This document shows, piece by piece, positions 8,449 through 17,309 of a stretch of 64,000 bases of DNA. The stretch is taken from the NCBI GenBank assembly GCA_934476075.1, contig CAKSNH010000012.1:1-64000 (forward strand). The letters run 5' to 3'. Each line of letters starts with the position of its first letter. The first letter of the stretch is position 1. The translations under genes were made by a program, and so were the position numbers. Under the pieces are notes generated by a model that ran no database searches, was not told the origin of the DNA, and was given only the letters and a program-made list of their open reading frames with translations. The DNA is from an uncultured Clostridia bacterium (lineage in GTDB: Bacteria > Bacillota > Clostridia > UBA1381).

Positions 8449-8911
8449 GGTAGGAATTGCCGACGCAAATATTGCAAATGCACCGGACTCATTAATTTCA
8501 TATGCACTTGGTTCTTGCGTCGGAATATGCTTATATGACCCTGAAACAAAATTATCGGGTATGGCACATATACTATTGCCGGAACGCCCGAACAATGACG
8601 CAAGTGTGTTAAAATATGCCGACAGTGCTATACCGACTTTGCTCAGTGAGATGATTAGAAACCGTGCTATGCGTTCGAGAATTGTGGCTAAGATTGCCGG
8701 CGGTGCAAATATGTTTGCGGGTGTATTTAAAGGACAGAATTCCATGATTGGGGAAAGAAATGTCAAAATTACAAAAGATACATTGGCAAAATTGGGTATT
8801 CCTATTGTTGCCGAGGACGTGGGCGGTACAAGCGGCAGAACAATCGAGTTTACGTCAGCCGACGGCTTGCTTCGTGTGCGTTCGCTTCCGAGCAAGGATA
8901 TTAAAATTTAA
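8432..8911 (+). CDS. cheD: Chemoreceptor glutamine deamidase CheD
   Basis: 159 aa. Deamidates glutamines on methyl-accepting chemotaxis proteins and is controlled by CheC and CheY-P. The catalytic Cys lies in ALGSCVGICLYD and the catalytic His in MAHILLPE, as in the family. KIAGGANMF and RNVKITKDTLAKLGIPIVAEDVGG complete the fold. The start at 8432 lies inside the cheC 3' end; the earlier in-frame ATG at 8411 would overlap further and lacks a ribosome binding site. Confidence 0.93.
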   Translation: MGTVIKVGIADANIANAPDSLISYALGSCVGICLYDPETKLSGMAHILLPERPNNDASVLKYADSAIPTLLSEMIRNRAMRSRIVAKIAGGANMFAGVFKGQNSMIGERNVKITKDTLAKLGIPIVAEDVGGTSGRTIEFTSADGLLRVRSLPSKDIKI

Positions 8912-9117
8912 AGATTAAACCACATAACAATATTTATTATACATAATGTGGTGAATATAACTGCAAGCACTATCAGCGGAATTATGATGGAGGCTTGCAG
9001 TTTTTTTCTGCGTCTTTTATGTGCGTATTTTGCCTGCGGATTGTAAAGCGAACGCCGCTTAATATAGTTTTCAAGTACAAGCTGTGCTTGATACACAACA
9101 TCGTAATCTTTTTTCAT
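8908..9117 (-). CDS. Small basic protein with one C-terminal transmembrane helix
   Basis: 69 aa on the minus strand, convergent with cheD and overlapping its stop by four bases. A charged N-terminal half ends in KYAHKRRRKKLQ. It is followed by a ~24-residue hydrophobic stretch (SIIIPLIVLAVIFTTLCIINIV), as in a tail-anchored or single-pass protein. AAGGA lies ten bases before the chosen ATG. No homologue is recognised. The membrane-like composition argues for a real gene, but its length makes this uncertain. Confidence 0.45.
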   Translation of the reverse strand: MKKDYDVVYQAQLVLENYIKRRSLYNPQAKYAHKRRRKKLQASIIIPLIVLAVIFTTLCIINIVMWFNL

Positions 9118-9443
9118 AAGGATATATTTCCTTCTTTCGGTAAATTTATATTTATACATAATATGTATATTTTATCAATGATTTTTTGAATTTAGTCATT
9201 TGTATATAGATATAATTTTTTGTTATTTAAGTATTTTTTAAACAAAACAAATAATTTAATATTTTACTTTTAGTTGGTTTACAGTTAAAATATTCCCAAA
9301 AAAGAAGAGTTTTATACATGAATGTACAGTGTAAATAAAAAATAATAATGCACTGTGCACAAAAAAATAGATGAATATGATTAAAAATGTGTTATTTTGC
9401 ACATACAAAAGGCAAAAAAACATAATTTTTTTTGTATATACTA

Positions 9444-9472
9444 TTGATTTTAATGGCGATACAGTATATAAT
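9444..9472 (+). promoter_or_regulatory. Sigma-A promoter of the flagellar operon
   Basis: TTGATT (9444-9449), 17-bp spacer, TATAAT (9467-9472). Transcription would start near 9479, leaving a leader of about 112 bases before the first gene at 9591. The AT-rich region 9118-9443 between the minus-strand ORF and this promoter contains short palindromes (TACATGAATGTA near 9317, TGCACTGTGCA near 9350) but no ORF or known RNA. It would also hold the divergent promoter of the small minus-strand gene. Confidence 0.65.
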
Positions 9473-9590
9473 AATATATATATGTAATAAAACAATAAAG
9501 TCATGCTGTATAACTAGGGTTTCGATTGCCTTTTGGACAAACGTGCAAACGGTTGAAACTGTTAATTGTAATGTGAAAGGAATGCTGCAA

Positions 9591-10280
9591 ATGAAAATAA
9601 ATCCTTGTGATGTATACAATCAAAGAATGTATGAAATCAGTGAGCGTATCAATGCCCGTCTGTCAGCCATGCATACTTCACAAAATTTTCAGATTGCAAC
9701 TCAAAATGTACAAACGGGAACATCGGCTTCTGCGAGTACATCAAATTCTTCTTTCAGTTCTGTTCTAAACAGTGTCAGCTCTGCAAAACAAACGGATACA
9801 ACAAATTCGGCAGGCACATCTAAGGCTGTTAATTTGGACTATACGGGTTCTTTTGCAAATTCAAAGGCGAGCACGTTCAAAAGCAGTTATGATGATATTA
9901 TTTCCGAAAAGGCAAAGCAATACGGTGTGAATGAAAATGTGGTCAAGGCAATTATTCAGGCAGAGTCGGATTTTAATCCTAACTGTGTTTCGAGTGCCGG
10001 TGCAAAAGGACTTATGCAGCTTATGCCGTGCAATGTTAAGGACTTGGGTATAACAAACGTGTTCGACCCGGAACAGAATATCGACGGCGGTATACGGGAA
10101 TTTAAAGGTTATCTTAATTCTTACAACGGCGATATAAAAATGGCACTGGCTGCGTATAACTGCGGACCTACAAGAGTGAGAAATCTCGGACTTACCGATT
10201 TGGACGACCCCGAACAGTTCGCCAAACTTCCGAAAGAAACACGAAACTACATAACAAAGATAATGAAGAACTTACAGTAA
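9591..10280 (+). CDS. Lytic transglycosylase (SLT domain), first gene of the flagellar operon
   Basis: 229 aa. Residues about 105-225 form an SLT fold: EKAKQYGVNENVVKAIIQAESDF with the catalytic Glu, GAKGLMQLMP, and MALAAYNCGPTRV (usually AYNAGP). The first ~100 residues are Ser/Thr/Ala-rich and carry no clear signal peptide, so export may be through the flagellar apparatus. GAAAGG lies ten bases before the chosen ATG. Preceding flgB, it is well placed to open peptidoglycan for rod assembly, the role of FlgJ in enteric bacteria. Confidence 0.88.
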   Translation: MKINPCDVYNQRMYEISERINARLSAMHTSQNFQIATQNVQTGTSASASTSNSSFSSVLNSVSSAKQTDTTNSAGTSKAVNLDYTGSFANSKASTFKSSYDDIISEKAKQYGVNENVVKAIIQAESDFNPNCVSSAGAKGLMQLMPCNVKDLGITNVFDPEQNIDGGIREFKGYLNSYNGDIKMALAAYNCGPTRVRNLGLTDLDDPEQFAKLPKETRNYITKIMKNLQ

Positions 10281-10308
10281 ATATACAGATATGCGGAGAT
10301 GATACGAA

Positions 10309-10710
10309 ATGGTTAATTCGATTTTTACACATTCGAGCGTTTTGGGAAAGGCTCTTGACGCATCTTGGCTTAAAAACAATGTCATTTCAAACAATTTGTC
10401 AAATGTTGATACGCCGAATTTTAAAGCGTCGAATGTTGAGTTTCAAAGTGTGTTTAAAAATGCACTTACAAACAGTGCGTCAAGCATGAAAAAGACAAAC
10501 GAAAAACATATGGACGCAAACGGCAGTACGGGTATTAATCCGATTGTTACCGAGGATACGTCGTCAACGATGCGTATGGACGGGAACAATGTGGATATAG
10601 AAAGCGAACAGGTTAAGCTTGCCGAAAATGCCATTTACTATAATACTGTTTTGCAAAAGCTTGGCGAAGAATATTCAAGACTTCGTTATGCAATCAGTGA
10701 AGGAAAATAA
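10309..10710 (+). CDS. flgB: Flagellar proximal rod protein FlgB
   Basis: 133 aa rod subunit exported by the flagellar type III system. The N-terminal rod motif is seen in VISNNLSNVDTPNFKASNVEF. The C-terminal helix (VKLAENAIYYNTVLQKLGEEYSRLRYAI) packs against other rod proteins. It is shorter than the enteric protein but normal for Firmicutes. It lies 28 bases after the transglycosylase and 29 before flgC. Confidence 0.95.
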   Translation: MVNSIFTHSSVLGKALDASWLKNNVISNNLSNVDTPNFKASNVEFQSVFKNALTNSASSMKKTNEKHMDANGSTGINPIVTEDTSSTMRMDGNNVDIESEQVKLAENAIYYNTVLQKLGEEYSRLRYAISEGK

Positions 10711-10739
10711 GATTTAGTTTAGAAGGACGGTGCTGGAAA

Positions 10740-11180
10740 ATGGCTTTATTTCGTGCAATGAACATAAGTGCGTCGGCACTTACGGCACAGAGATTCAGAA
10801 TGGACATCATCAGTGAAAATCTCGCCAATGCCGAAGTTACAAGAACCGCTAACGGCGGACCTTACAGAAGAAGAACGGTTGTCATGGGACAGCGTGAGGA
10901 TAAAACAACTTTTGCGGAACATCTTAACGGATTTCAAAACAGTATGATAGGCAACGGTGTTAAGGTGGTGCAGACGGGCGAGGATATGTCGGATTTTAAA
11001 ATGGTTTACAATCCAAATCATCCCGATGCAAATGCGGAAGGATATGTGAGCTATCCGAATGTGGACACCGTAACCGAAATGGTTGACTTGTTATCGGCGT
11101 CACGTTCTTATGAGGCAAATGTAACAGCGTTTAACACAACCAAAACTATGGCGATGAAAGCGTTGGAACTTGGTAAGTAA
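10740..11180 (+). CDS. flgC: Flagellar proximal rod protein FlgC
   Basis: 146 aa. The N-terminal rod signature is MDIISENLANAEVTRTANGGPYRR. The C-terminal segment SYPNVDTVTEMVDLLSASRSYEANVTAF matches FlgC. It works with FlgB and FliE to connect the MS ring to the distal rod. The start follows AAGGACGGTG. Confidence 0.96.
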   Translation: MALFRAMNISASALTAQRFRMDIISENLANAEVTRTANGGPYRRRTVVMGQREDKTTFAEHLNGFQNSMIGNGVKVVQTGEDMSDFKMVYNPNHPDANAEGYVSYPNVDTVTEMVDLLSASRSYEANVTAFNTTKTMAMKALELGK

Positions 11181-11208
11181 AATTTGATAAGGGAGATTTG
11201 AATAAATT

Positions 11209-11520
11209 ATGAGCAGTATAAATGCAATAAGTGGTGTAAACGGACTTAACCGAGTTCTTGATACCGCAAAAACATCAGACAATACTCAAAATACTTCAAA
11301 TGTGTCATTTAAAAGCATTTTGGAGGGATTGATAAATAATACAAATGAAACAGATAATGCGGACAAGATGGCTAATATGGAGCTTTTGACAGGCGACCTT
11401 GACAATATGCATGATGTTGTTATCGCCGGCGAAGAGGCGGATATAGCACTCAGACTTACAATGTCGATTAGAAATAAAGCACTTGATGCGTACACCGAAA
11501 TAATGAGAATGCAAGTGTGA
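11209..11520 (+). CDS. fliE: Flagellar hook-basal body protein FliE
   Basis: 103 aa rod/MS-ring adapter. The C-terminal half contains the family pattern DNMHDVVIAGEEADIALRLT followed by IRNKALDAYTEIMRMQV. The N-terminus is Ser/Asn-rich and variable, as usual. GGGAG stands eleven bases before the ATG. Confidence 0.94.
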   Translation: MSSINAISGVNGLNRVLDTAKTSDNTQNTSNVSFKSILEGLINNTNETDNADKMANMELLTGDLDNMHDVVIAGEEADIALRLTMSIRNKALDAYTEIMRMQV

Positions 11521-11565
11521 TGTTAAATTACATAAGACCTAAATTTTACAGGAGGATACAAAACC

Positions 11566-13137
11566 TTGGATAGTAATTCAGCCATTAAATTTTTTAAGCC
11601 GTTAAAAGATTATTGGGATAAGCTAGAAAAACAAAAAAGAATAATGTTTGGTGTTGCGGTGGCTGCGGTTTTGCTTGTTATCATAGTTTCGGTATTATTG
11701 CTTAACAATACTAAATATACTGTACTTTACAGCGGACTTGACTCGGCAGAGGCGGGCAAGATTTTAACCGCACTTACAGATAAGGGCGTCAAGGCGAAAC
11801 CACAGGGAACGGGAACTATTTTAGTACCTGAGGACCAGGCAGACCAGCTTCGTATGGAGATGGCAACGGAGGGTTATCCCGAAAGCGGTTTGAACTATGA
11901 TATGTTCAAAAACAGTACAGGATTTGGTACAACAGATTACGAAAAGCAAAAATATATGCAGTTCCAGTTACAGGACAGATTGCAGGTTGCAATTAAATCG
12001 CTTTCTGCAATAGATGATGCGATTGTTACTCTTTATATTCCCGAAAGCACATCTTTTGTATTAAAGAGCGACAAGCAGGAGGCATCAGCATCGGTTATCC
12101 TTAAACTTAAAAACAGTGCAACGCTGAGCAAAGCACAGGTTAAAGGTATTGTGGGACTGGTTGCAAAGAGTGTGCCGGGACTTACGGAGGACCAAGTCCT
12201 TGTTATAGACAGCGACGGCAACACGTTGAATACGCTTGACGCAAATCAGACGGAGCTTGCCGGAACACAGCTTGAACTTGAAGAAAAGGTAAGCGACAAG
12301 TATAAGGAACAAATTCAAAGTATGCTTGAACCGGTGTTCGGCACAGGCAAGGTTATTGCGGGCGTAAGAGTATCGCTTAACTTTGATAAGCAGTCAACCG
12401 AATCAACAAGAGTTGAACCTGTTGACGGCGGTACGAACGGTATTCCGGTAAGTACAAACGATACAAAGGAAACTGCTACGGGTTCGAGTACGGCGGGTAA
12501 TGTCGGAATGGACGCAAACGGCGGTGCACCTACATATCCCGAAACGAATTCGGGCGGCGGTACATACAGCAAAACCGAAAAGACAGTTAATTATGAAATA
12601 AGCAAGATTAAAGATATGGTTCAAAAGGCGGAAGGCAATATTGACGATATTTCCGTTTCAATTATTTTGGACAATGCTAATTTGCAGTCGGGTGCGGAAG
12701 ATAAGGTTAAATCCATTGTGGCGGGTGCTACGGGTATTGACCCTAACAATGTTACCGTGCAGACTATGAACTTTGACGGTGAATCGGCAAGCGGAAGTAT
12801 AGCAAGTATGTTCGACAGCCAGAATACGGCAAGACAACAGCAGCTTAGACAGAGAATTGTGTTTAATATAATTTTATTCGGTGCTATTGCAATTTTGCTT
12901 ATTGTAATAGTGGTACTGATACTAAGACATAACAAGAAAATTAAAGAGATGGAACGTTTACAGGCTTTGGCTGAGGAGGAGGCTGCAAGAGCGGCTGTGG
13001 CTCCGGAAGAGGAAGAACCTGTTGAGTTCACTATGAAGAAATCGGAACAGCGTAAATTGATAGAAAAGAACATTGAAAGTAATCCTGAGTTTGTTGCTCA
13101 GTTATTGAGGAGCTGGCTTGATGATTACGGCAACTAA
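11566..13137 (+). CDS. fliF: Flagellar MS-ring protein FliF
   Basis: 523 aa. It starts with TTG, well spaced after AGGAGGA. Transmembrane helices lie at about residues 25-46 and 430-455. Between them are the ring-building regions (VLYSGLDSAEAGKI, GFGTTDYEKQKYMQFQLQDRL) and a low-complexity Gly/Thr/Ser loop near residues 285-335. The C-terminal cytoplasmic tail (KNIESNPEFVAQLLRSWL) is the FliG-binding segment. FliF is the platform on which the rotor and export gate assemble. Confidence 0.96.
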   Translation: MDSNSAIKFFKPLKDYWDKLEKQKRIMFGVAVAAVLLVIIVSVLLLNNTKYTVLYSGLDSAEAGKILTALTDKGVKAKPQGTGTILVPEDQADQLRMEMATEGYPESGLNYDMFKNSTGFGTTDYEKQKYMQFQLQDRLQVAIKSLSAIDDAIVTLYIPESTSFVLKSDKQEASASVILKLKNSATLSKAQVKGIVGLVAKSVPGLTEDQVLVIDSDGNTLNTLDANQTELAGTQLELEEKVSDKYKEQIQSMLEPVFGTGKVIAGVRVSLNFDKQSTESTRVEPVDGGTNGIPVSTNDTKETATGSSTAGNVGMDANGGAPTYPETNSGGGTYSKTEKTVNYEISKIKDMVQKAEGNIDDISVSIILDNANLQSGAEDKVKSIVAGATGIDPNNVTVQTMNFDGESASGSIASMFDSQNTARQQQLRQRIVFNIILFGAIAILLIVIVVLILRHNKKIKEMERLQALAEEEAARAAVAPEEEEPVEFTMKKSEQRKLIEKNIESNPEFVAQLLRSWLDDYGN

Positions 13138-13169
13138 GATTGGTTAAATTGAAAGGATTTGAAACTACT

Positions 13170-14177
13170 ATGAAAAAAGGTGGTATGTCGGGCAGTGAGA
13201 AAGCGGCTATCCTGCTTATCGCACTCGGCAAAGAAAGTTCGGCAAAAGTATTTAAATACTTAAAAGAGGAAGAAATAGAACAGCTTACAGTAGATATTAC
13301 CAATCTTCGTTCGGTCGATGCGGAAACCCGTGATACGGTTATAAATGAGTTTTACGAGCTTTGCTTGGCTCAGAACTATATCTCGGAGGGCGGTATCGAT
13401 TATGCACGTCAGTTGCTTGAAGATGCTTTGGGTGACGACAGAGCGTACGAATTGATTGGAAAGATTACATCTTCGCTTCAAATAAGACCTTTCGATTATT
13501 TGAGAAAGGCTGACCCTGAACAAATTCTAAGCTTTATAAGAAACGAGAATACACAGACAATCGCTCTTATATTCTCTTACTTAAAGCCGCAGCAGGTGTC
13601 GCTTGTTCTCGGCGAATTGCCGCAGGAACAACAAGCAAAGATTATCGAAAAAATTGCTAACATGGAGAGAACATCTCCCGAATACATAAAAGAAGTTGAA
13701 AGAGTATTGGAAAGAAAATTGTCAAGTTTGGGTTCGGACGACTTTACCGTTGTCGGCGGTATCCAAAGTACAGTTGATATTCTTAACTCTATCGACATGG
13801 GTACTGAAAAACGTATTCTGGAAACTTTGGACGAATACAATAACGAACTTGCAGAGGAAATCAGAAAGAGAATGTTCACATTCGAGGATATTGTCAAGCT
13901 TGATTCCCGTGCTATTCAGAAAGTCCTTAACGAAACAGACCAGAAAGACCTTTCTGTTGCACTTAAAGGTACAACACAAGAGGTTAAAGACCTTGTCATC
14001 AACAATATGTCTGCTCGTGCGAGAGATATTATTCTTGAAGATATGGAATTCATGGGTCCTGTTCGTATCAAGGAAGTTGAGGCTGCACAGTCTAAGATTG
14101 TAAATACTATTCGTCACCTTGAAGAAATCGGTGAGATTATCATCATGAGAGGGGAAGGAGATGAATTGTTTGTATAA
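13170..14177 (+). CDS. fliG: Flagellar motor switch protein FliG
   Basis: 335 aa rotor protein that contacts MotA, FliF and FliM. The N-terminus shows GSEKAAILLIALGKE. The middle region has the PEQILSFIRNENTQTIALIFSYL helices. The C-terminal torque domain contains DLVINNMSARARDIILEDMEFMGPV. The ATG at 13170 (AAGGA twelve bases upstream) gives the normal length; an in-frame TTG at 13140 is possible. The 3' end overlaps fliH by 17 bases. Confidence 0.96.
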   Translation: MKKGGMSGSEKAAILLIALGKESSAKVFKYLKEEEIEQLTVDITNLRSVDAETRDTVINEFYELCLAQNYISEGGIDYARQLLEDALGDDRAYELIGKITSSLQIRPFDYLRKADPEQILSFIRNENTQTIALIFSYLKPQQVSLVLGELPQEQQAKIIEKIANMERTSPEYIKEVERVLERKLSSLGSDDFTVVGGIQSTVDILNSIDMGTEKRILETLDEYNNELAEEIRKRMFTFEDIVKLDSRAIQKVLNETDQKDLSVALKGTTQEVKDLVINNMSARARDIILEDMEFMGPVRIKEVEAAQSKIVNTIRHLEEIGEIIIMRGEGDELFV

Positions 14178-14889
14178 TGTATTAAAAAATACATCTGTTA
14201 CATACGAATCAAAACCTTGTTACCTTGGCGGTGAGGAAAATCACATTGATAAAAATATTTCAAATAAAACCGTACATGAATTTGAACGCAGAGAAAAAGA
14301 ACTTGAAAACAAATTCAAAAATGCGGACATTGAAATAGAAGCAAAGAGAAAAACAATGATAAACGAACTTCAAAGAGAAGTTAATCGCATTGTTGAACAA
14401 ACGAAGTCCGAATGTAAAGAATTGCTTGCACAAAAGACGGAGGAAGGCTTCAAAGAGGGTGTGAAAGTTGCTGAAAAAAGATGTGAAAATCTTGACAGCG
14501 AGCTTGAAGTGCTGAAAAAAGAGATAGTAAAACAATATGATGACAGCAGAAAGATTATAGATAATAACATTTTGGAGCTTGCATTTATATTGGCGAGAAA
14601 AATTATCGATATTCAGATTGAAAGAGATGATACGGCAATTTTATCGGCACTTGAAAATATAATGACAAGATTTAAAGATGACAATAATCTTACGGTTGAT
14701 GTGTCCGAAGATGTGGCACAAAAGCTTAACAGCGAGGAACAAAAAGCCAAATACAAGATAAATGCTAATAAGGAATTATCCAACGAGGAGATTTTGCTTA
14801 ATTCAAGCTATGGAACTGTTGACGCATCTATTGATGTTCAGTTTGATAACTTGAAAAAATCAGTGTTGGAAGAATGTAAAAAAATATGA
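14161..14889 (+). CDS. fliH: Flagellar export apparatus protein FliH
   Basis: 242 aa cytoplasmic regulator of the FliI ATPase. It is a long charged coiled coil (residues about 35-135) followed by a C-terminal domain (ILELAFILARKIIDIQIE; ILLNSSYGTVDASIDVQFDNL) typical of FliH and V-type stator subunits. GGAAGGAG directly precedes the ATG, which lies inside fliG. The stop overlaps the fliI start as ATGA. Confidence 0.92.
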   Translation: MNCLYNVLKNTSVTYESKPCYLGGEENHIDKNISNKTVHEFERREKELENKFKNADIEIEAKRKTMINELQREVNRIVEQTKSECKELLAQKTEEGFKEGVKVAEKRCENLDSELEVLKKEIVKQYDDSRKIIDNNILELAFILARKIIDIQIERDDTAILSALENIMTRFKDDNNLTVDVSEDVAQKLNSEEQKAKYKINANKELSNEEILLNSSYGTVDASIDVQFDNLKKSVLEECKKI

Positions 14890-16205
14890 CGAATTTTGAT
14901 TTTAATAATTTTCAAAATATTGTTGATAATGCGGATACTTTCAATTATTACGGTAAAGTATCTCGTATTACGGGTTTGACGGTTGAGTCAATCGGACCGC
15001 TTACGCAGATTGGTGAGGTTTGCGAGATAACTTCACTTGACGGAAACACCAAAGTTATGGCGGAGGTTACAGGATTTCGTGATAACAAGGTAATTCTGAT
15101 GCCGTACGGAAGTATGGGGGGTATCGGTTCGGGAAGTAAGGTAGTATCTACAAAAAAATCTTTACAGGTAAGAATATCAGAGGATTTGAAAGGCAGAATA
15201 CTTGACGGACTGGGCAGACCGATTGACGGCAAGGGCGATATTGAAGGCGGAGAATTTTTCCCGACAGACAATACACCGCCCAACCCAATGAAAAGAAAAC
15301 GTATCAAAGACATTCTGCCGCTTGGTATCAAAGCACTTGACGGGCTGATTACCTGCGGTACGGGTCAGAGAGTTGGTATATTCGCCGGAAGCGGTGTGGG
15401 CAAGAGTACACTTTTGGGTATGATTGCCCGTAATGCGGAGGCTGATATAAATGTTATTATACTGGTTGGAGAACGTGGCAGAGAGTTAAACGACTTTATC
15501 GAAAAGGATTTGAAAGCCGAAGGTTTGAAAAAGTCGATAATCGTTGTGGCAACGTCGGACCAGCCGGCACTTATCAGATTGAAATCGGCAATGGTCGGTA
15601 CGGCGATTGCAGAGTATTTCAGAGAGAAAGGCAAAAATGTATTGCTTATGATGGACTCGGTTACTCGTTTTGCCATGGCTCAGCGTGAAATCGGTATGGC
15701 GATAGGCGAACCGCCTGTATCAAGGGGTTACACGCCGTCGGTATTTACCGAATTGCCTAAGCTTTTGGAACGTGCGGGTACATCGGAAAAGGGTACTATT
15801 ACAGGTTTGTATACGGTTTTGGTAGACGGTGATGACTTAAACGAGCCGATTACCGATGCAGTGCGTGGTATACTGGACGGGCATATCGTTCTTTCGAGAG
15901 CACTGGCAAACAAGAACCATTATCCGGCTATTGACGTTTTGGCAAGCATAAGCCGTTTGATGTCGGATATAGTTACAGATGAGCATAAGGCGGCGGCTAA
16001 TTTTGTTAAAAATAAGATGGCGGTATACCGTAATGCGGAGGATTTGATAAATATAGGCGCTTACAAATCGGGTGCTAATCCTGAAATCGATGAGGCAGTG
16101 GCGGTTCACGGACAGATTGAACAGTTTTTATTGCAGAGAGTGGGAGAAACATTCGAGTTTGAAGATATATTAAAAGAACTTGAAAGTATCGGTAAAGAGG
16201 CATAG
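14886..16205 (+). CDS. fliI: Flagellum-specific ATPase FliI
   Basis: 439 aa F1-beta-like ATPase that energises substrate unfolding at the export gate. The Walker A motif is GIFAGSGVGKST (residues about 160-171). Walker B is around NVLLMMDSVTRFAMAQRE. The family signature EPPVSRGYTPSVF is intact, as is the arginine-finger region near the end. Translation is coupled to fliH by a four-base overlap. Confidence 0.97.
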   Translation: MTNFDFNNFQNIVDNADTFNYYGKVSRITGLTVESIGPLTQIGEVCEITSLDGNTKVMAEVTGFRDNKVILMPYGSMGGIGSGSKVVSTKKSLQVRISEDLKGRILDGLGRPIDGKGDIEGGEFFPTDNTPPNPMKRKRIKDILPLGIKALDGLITCGTGQRVGIFAGSGVGKSTLLGMIARNAEADINVIILVGERGRELNDFIEKDLKAEGLKKSIIVVATSDQPALIRLKSAMVGTAIAEYFREKGKNVLLMMDSVTRFAMAQREIGMAIGEPPVSRGYTPSVFTELPKLLERAGTSEKGTITGLYTVLVDGDDLNEPITDAVRGILDGHIVLSRALANKNHYPAIDVLASISRLMSDIVTDEHKAAANFVKNKMAVYRNAEDLINIGAYKSGANPEIDEAVAVHGQIEQFLLQRVGETFEFEDILKELESIGKEA

Positions 16206-16211
16206 TGTGTT

Positions 16212-16655
16212 ATGAAGAAATTTAAGTTTAAGCTGCAAACACTTTTAAATGTAACTGTTGCACTTGAAAAAGAGTGCAAGAACAAACTGGCACTTATCAA
16301 TCAACAGCTTAATGACCTGAAAGATACTCGTCAGGGATTTTATGACGGGATTGAGGAAACAAAAGAGTTTTACAGTCAGGCAATGAACTTAAATGATTTT
16401 ATGAACGCTAACAGGTACATTGAAAGGCTGAAAGAAAAAATCGTTGAAATCAATGTGGAAATTTCAATCAAGGAATATGACAAGAGCGAGGCTCAGAATG
16501 AATTGATTGAAACCATGACACGAAGAAAAACATACGAGAAATTAAGAGAAAAGCAATATTTTGCATATAAAAAAGAAGTCGAGTTGGAGGAGAGCAAAAT
16601 CCTTGATGACTTTATTTCAAGTAATGGCGGTGAGGTAGCAGAAAATTATGGCTGA
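16212..16655 (+). CDS. fliJ: Flagellar export chaperone FliJ
   Basis: 147 aa, almost entirely alpha-helical coiled coil beginning KFKFKLQTLLNVTVALE, the usual FliJ opening. It acts as the central stalk between the FliI hexamer and FlhA. Similarity is mostly structural, but position straight after fliI supports the call. Its last eight bases overlap the next gene. Confidence 0.88.
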   Translation: MKKFKFKLQTLLNVTVALEKECKNKLALINQQLNDLKDTRQGFYDGIEETKEFYSQAMNLNDFMNANRYIERLKEKIVEINVEISIKEYDKSEAQNELIETMTRRKTYEKLREKQYFAYKKEVELEESKILDDFISSNGGEVAENYG

Positions 16656-17295
16656 GATAAATAAAGTTAATAAAAACCAAAAGACTCAACAGGTAAATGT
16701 TAAAAAAACTAAAAAGGGCGGTGTCGGCAAGGTAATTTTCATAATTATCATGTGTATAATATTGGCGGCACTGGTTGCGTGTTTCTACTTGGACGTGGGC
16801 GGAGTCAGAACAAAAACGGCTAAATTTATCGCACCGAAAAAGTCAGAAATCGAGCAGATGACAGAAACAGAGGAAAATCAGAAATTGTTTGACTTGCAGC
16901 AGGAACAGATTGCTCAAAAGAAACAGGAACTCGATGACAAGGAAGCGGAGCTTGCAAAACGTGACGCAGAGCTTACACAGGCTGAACAGGATACGCAGGC
17001 AAAGGCAAACACCGTTGAGGGCAGAGAAAAACAGATTAATTCGACAGAACAGAATATAAGAAATGTAGCCAGAATTTATGAGGAGATGGACGCCGATGTG
17101 GCGGCAAAAATTCTTATGAGCTACGAGGATAAAAATGAGGTCGCAAGAATTATGAAGATGATAAGCGACCAGCAGGCGGCGGAAATTTTGAGTGCTATGG
17201 ACGCAAAGTATGCCGCATCGTTATTGCATATAGTCAATGACAAAACGGACACAGGTACGGATACAAATCAAAATACAAATACGGATGTTGGATGA
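16648..17295 (+). CDS. MotE/YlxF-like protein with an MgtE N-terminal-type domain
   Basis: 215 aa. A single transmembrane helix lies at residues about 30-48, then a charged coiled coil (about 60-125). The MgtE-N-like repeat follows (IYEEMDADVAAKILMSY and ISDQQAAEILSAMDAKYAASLL), and the Thr/Asp/Asn tail is short. This matches the Firmicutes YlxF and alphaproteobacterial MotE pattern, in which the protein assists FliK export or motor function. It sits in the usual fliJ-fliK interval. Confidence 0.82.
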   Translation: MAEINKVNKNQKTQQVNVKKTKKGGVGKVIFIIIMCIILAALVACFYLDVGGVRTKTAKFIAPKKSEIEQMTETEENQKLFDLQQEQIAQKKQELDDKEAELAKRDAELTQAEQDTQAKANTVEGREKQINSTEQNIRNVARIYEEMDADVAAKILMSYEDKNEVARIMKMISDQQAAEILSAMDAKYAASLLHIVNDKTDTGTDTNQNTNTDVG

Positions 17296-17309
17296 AAGGA
17301 GGGTCAGTA

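Noticed and set aside
9542..9556. TGCAAACGGTTGAA, similar to a LacI-type operator
   Set aside because: The two halves do not match well, and it lies far downstream of the promoter; it is kept only as a weak resemblance.
9510..9560. ACTAGGGTTTCG, reminiscent of the start of a ykkC-type riboswitch, in the flagellar operon leader
   Set aside because: The other conserved blocks of the ykkC core are absent and the leader is too short to hold the aptamer.
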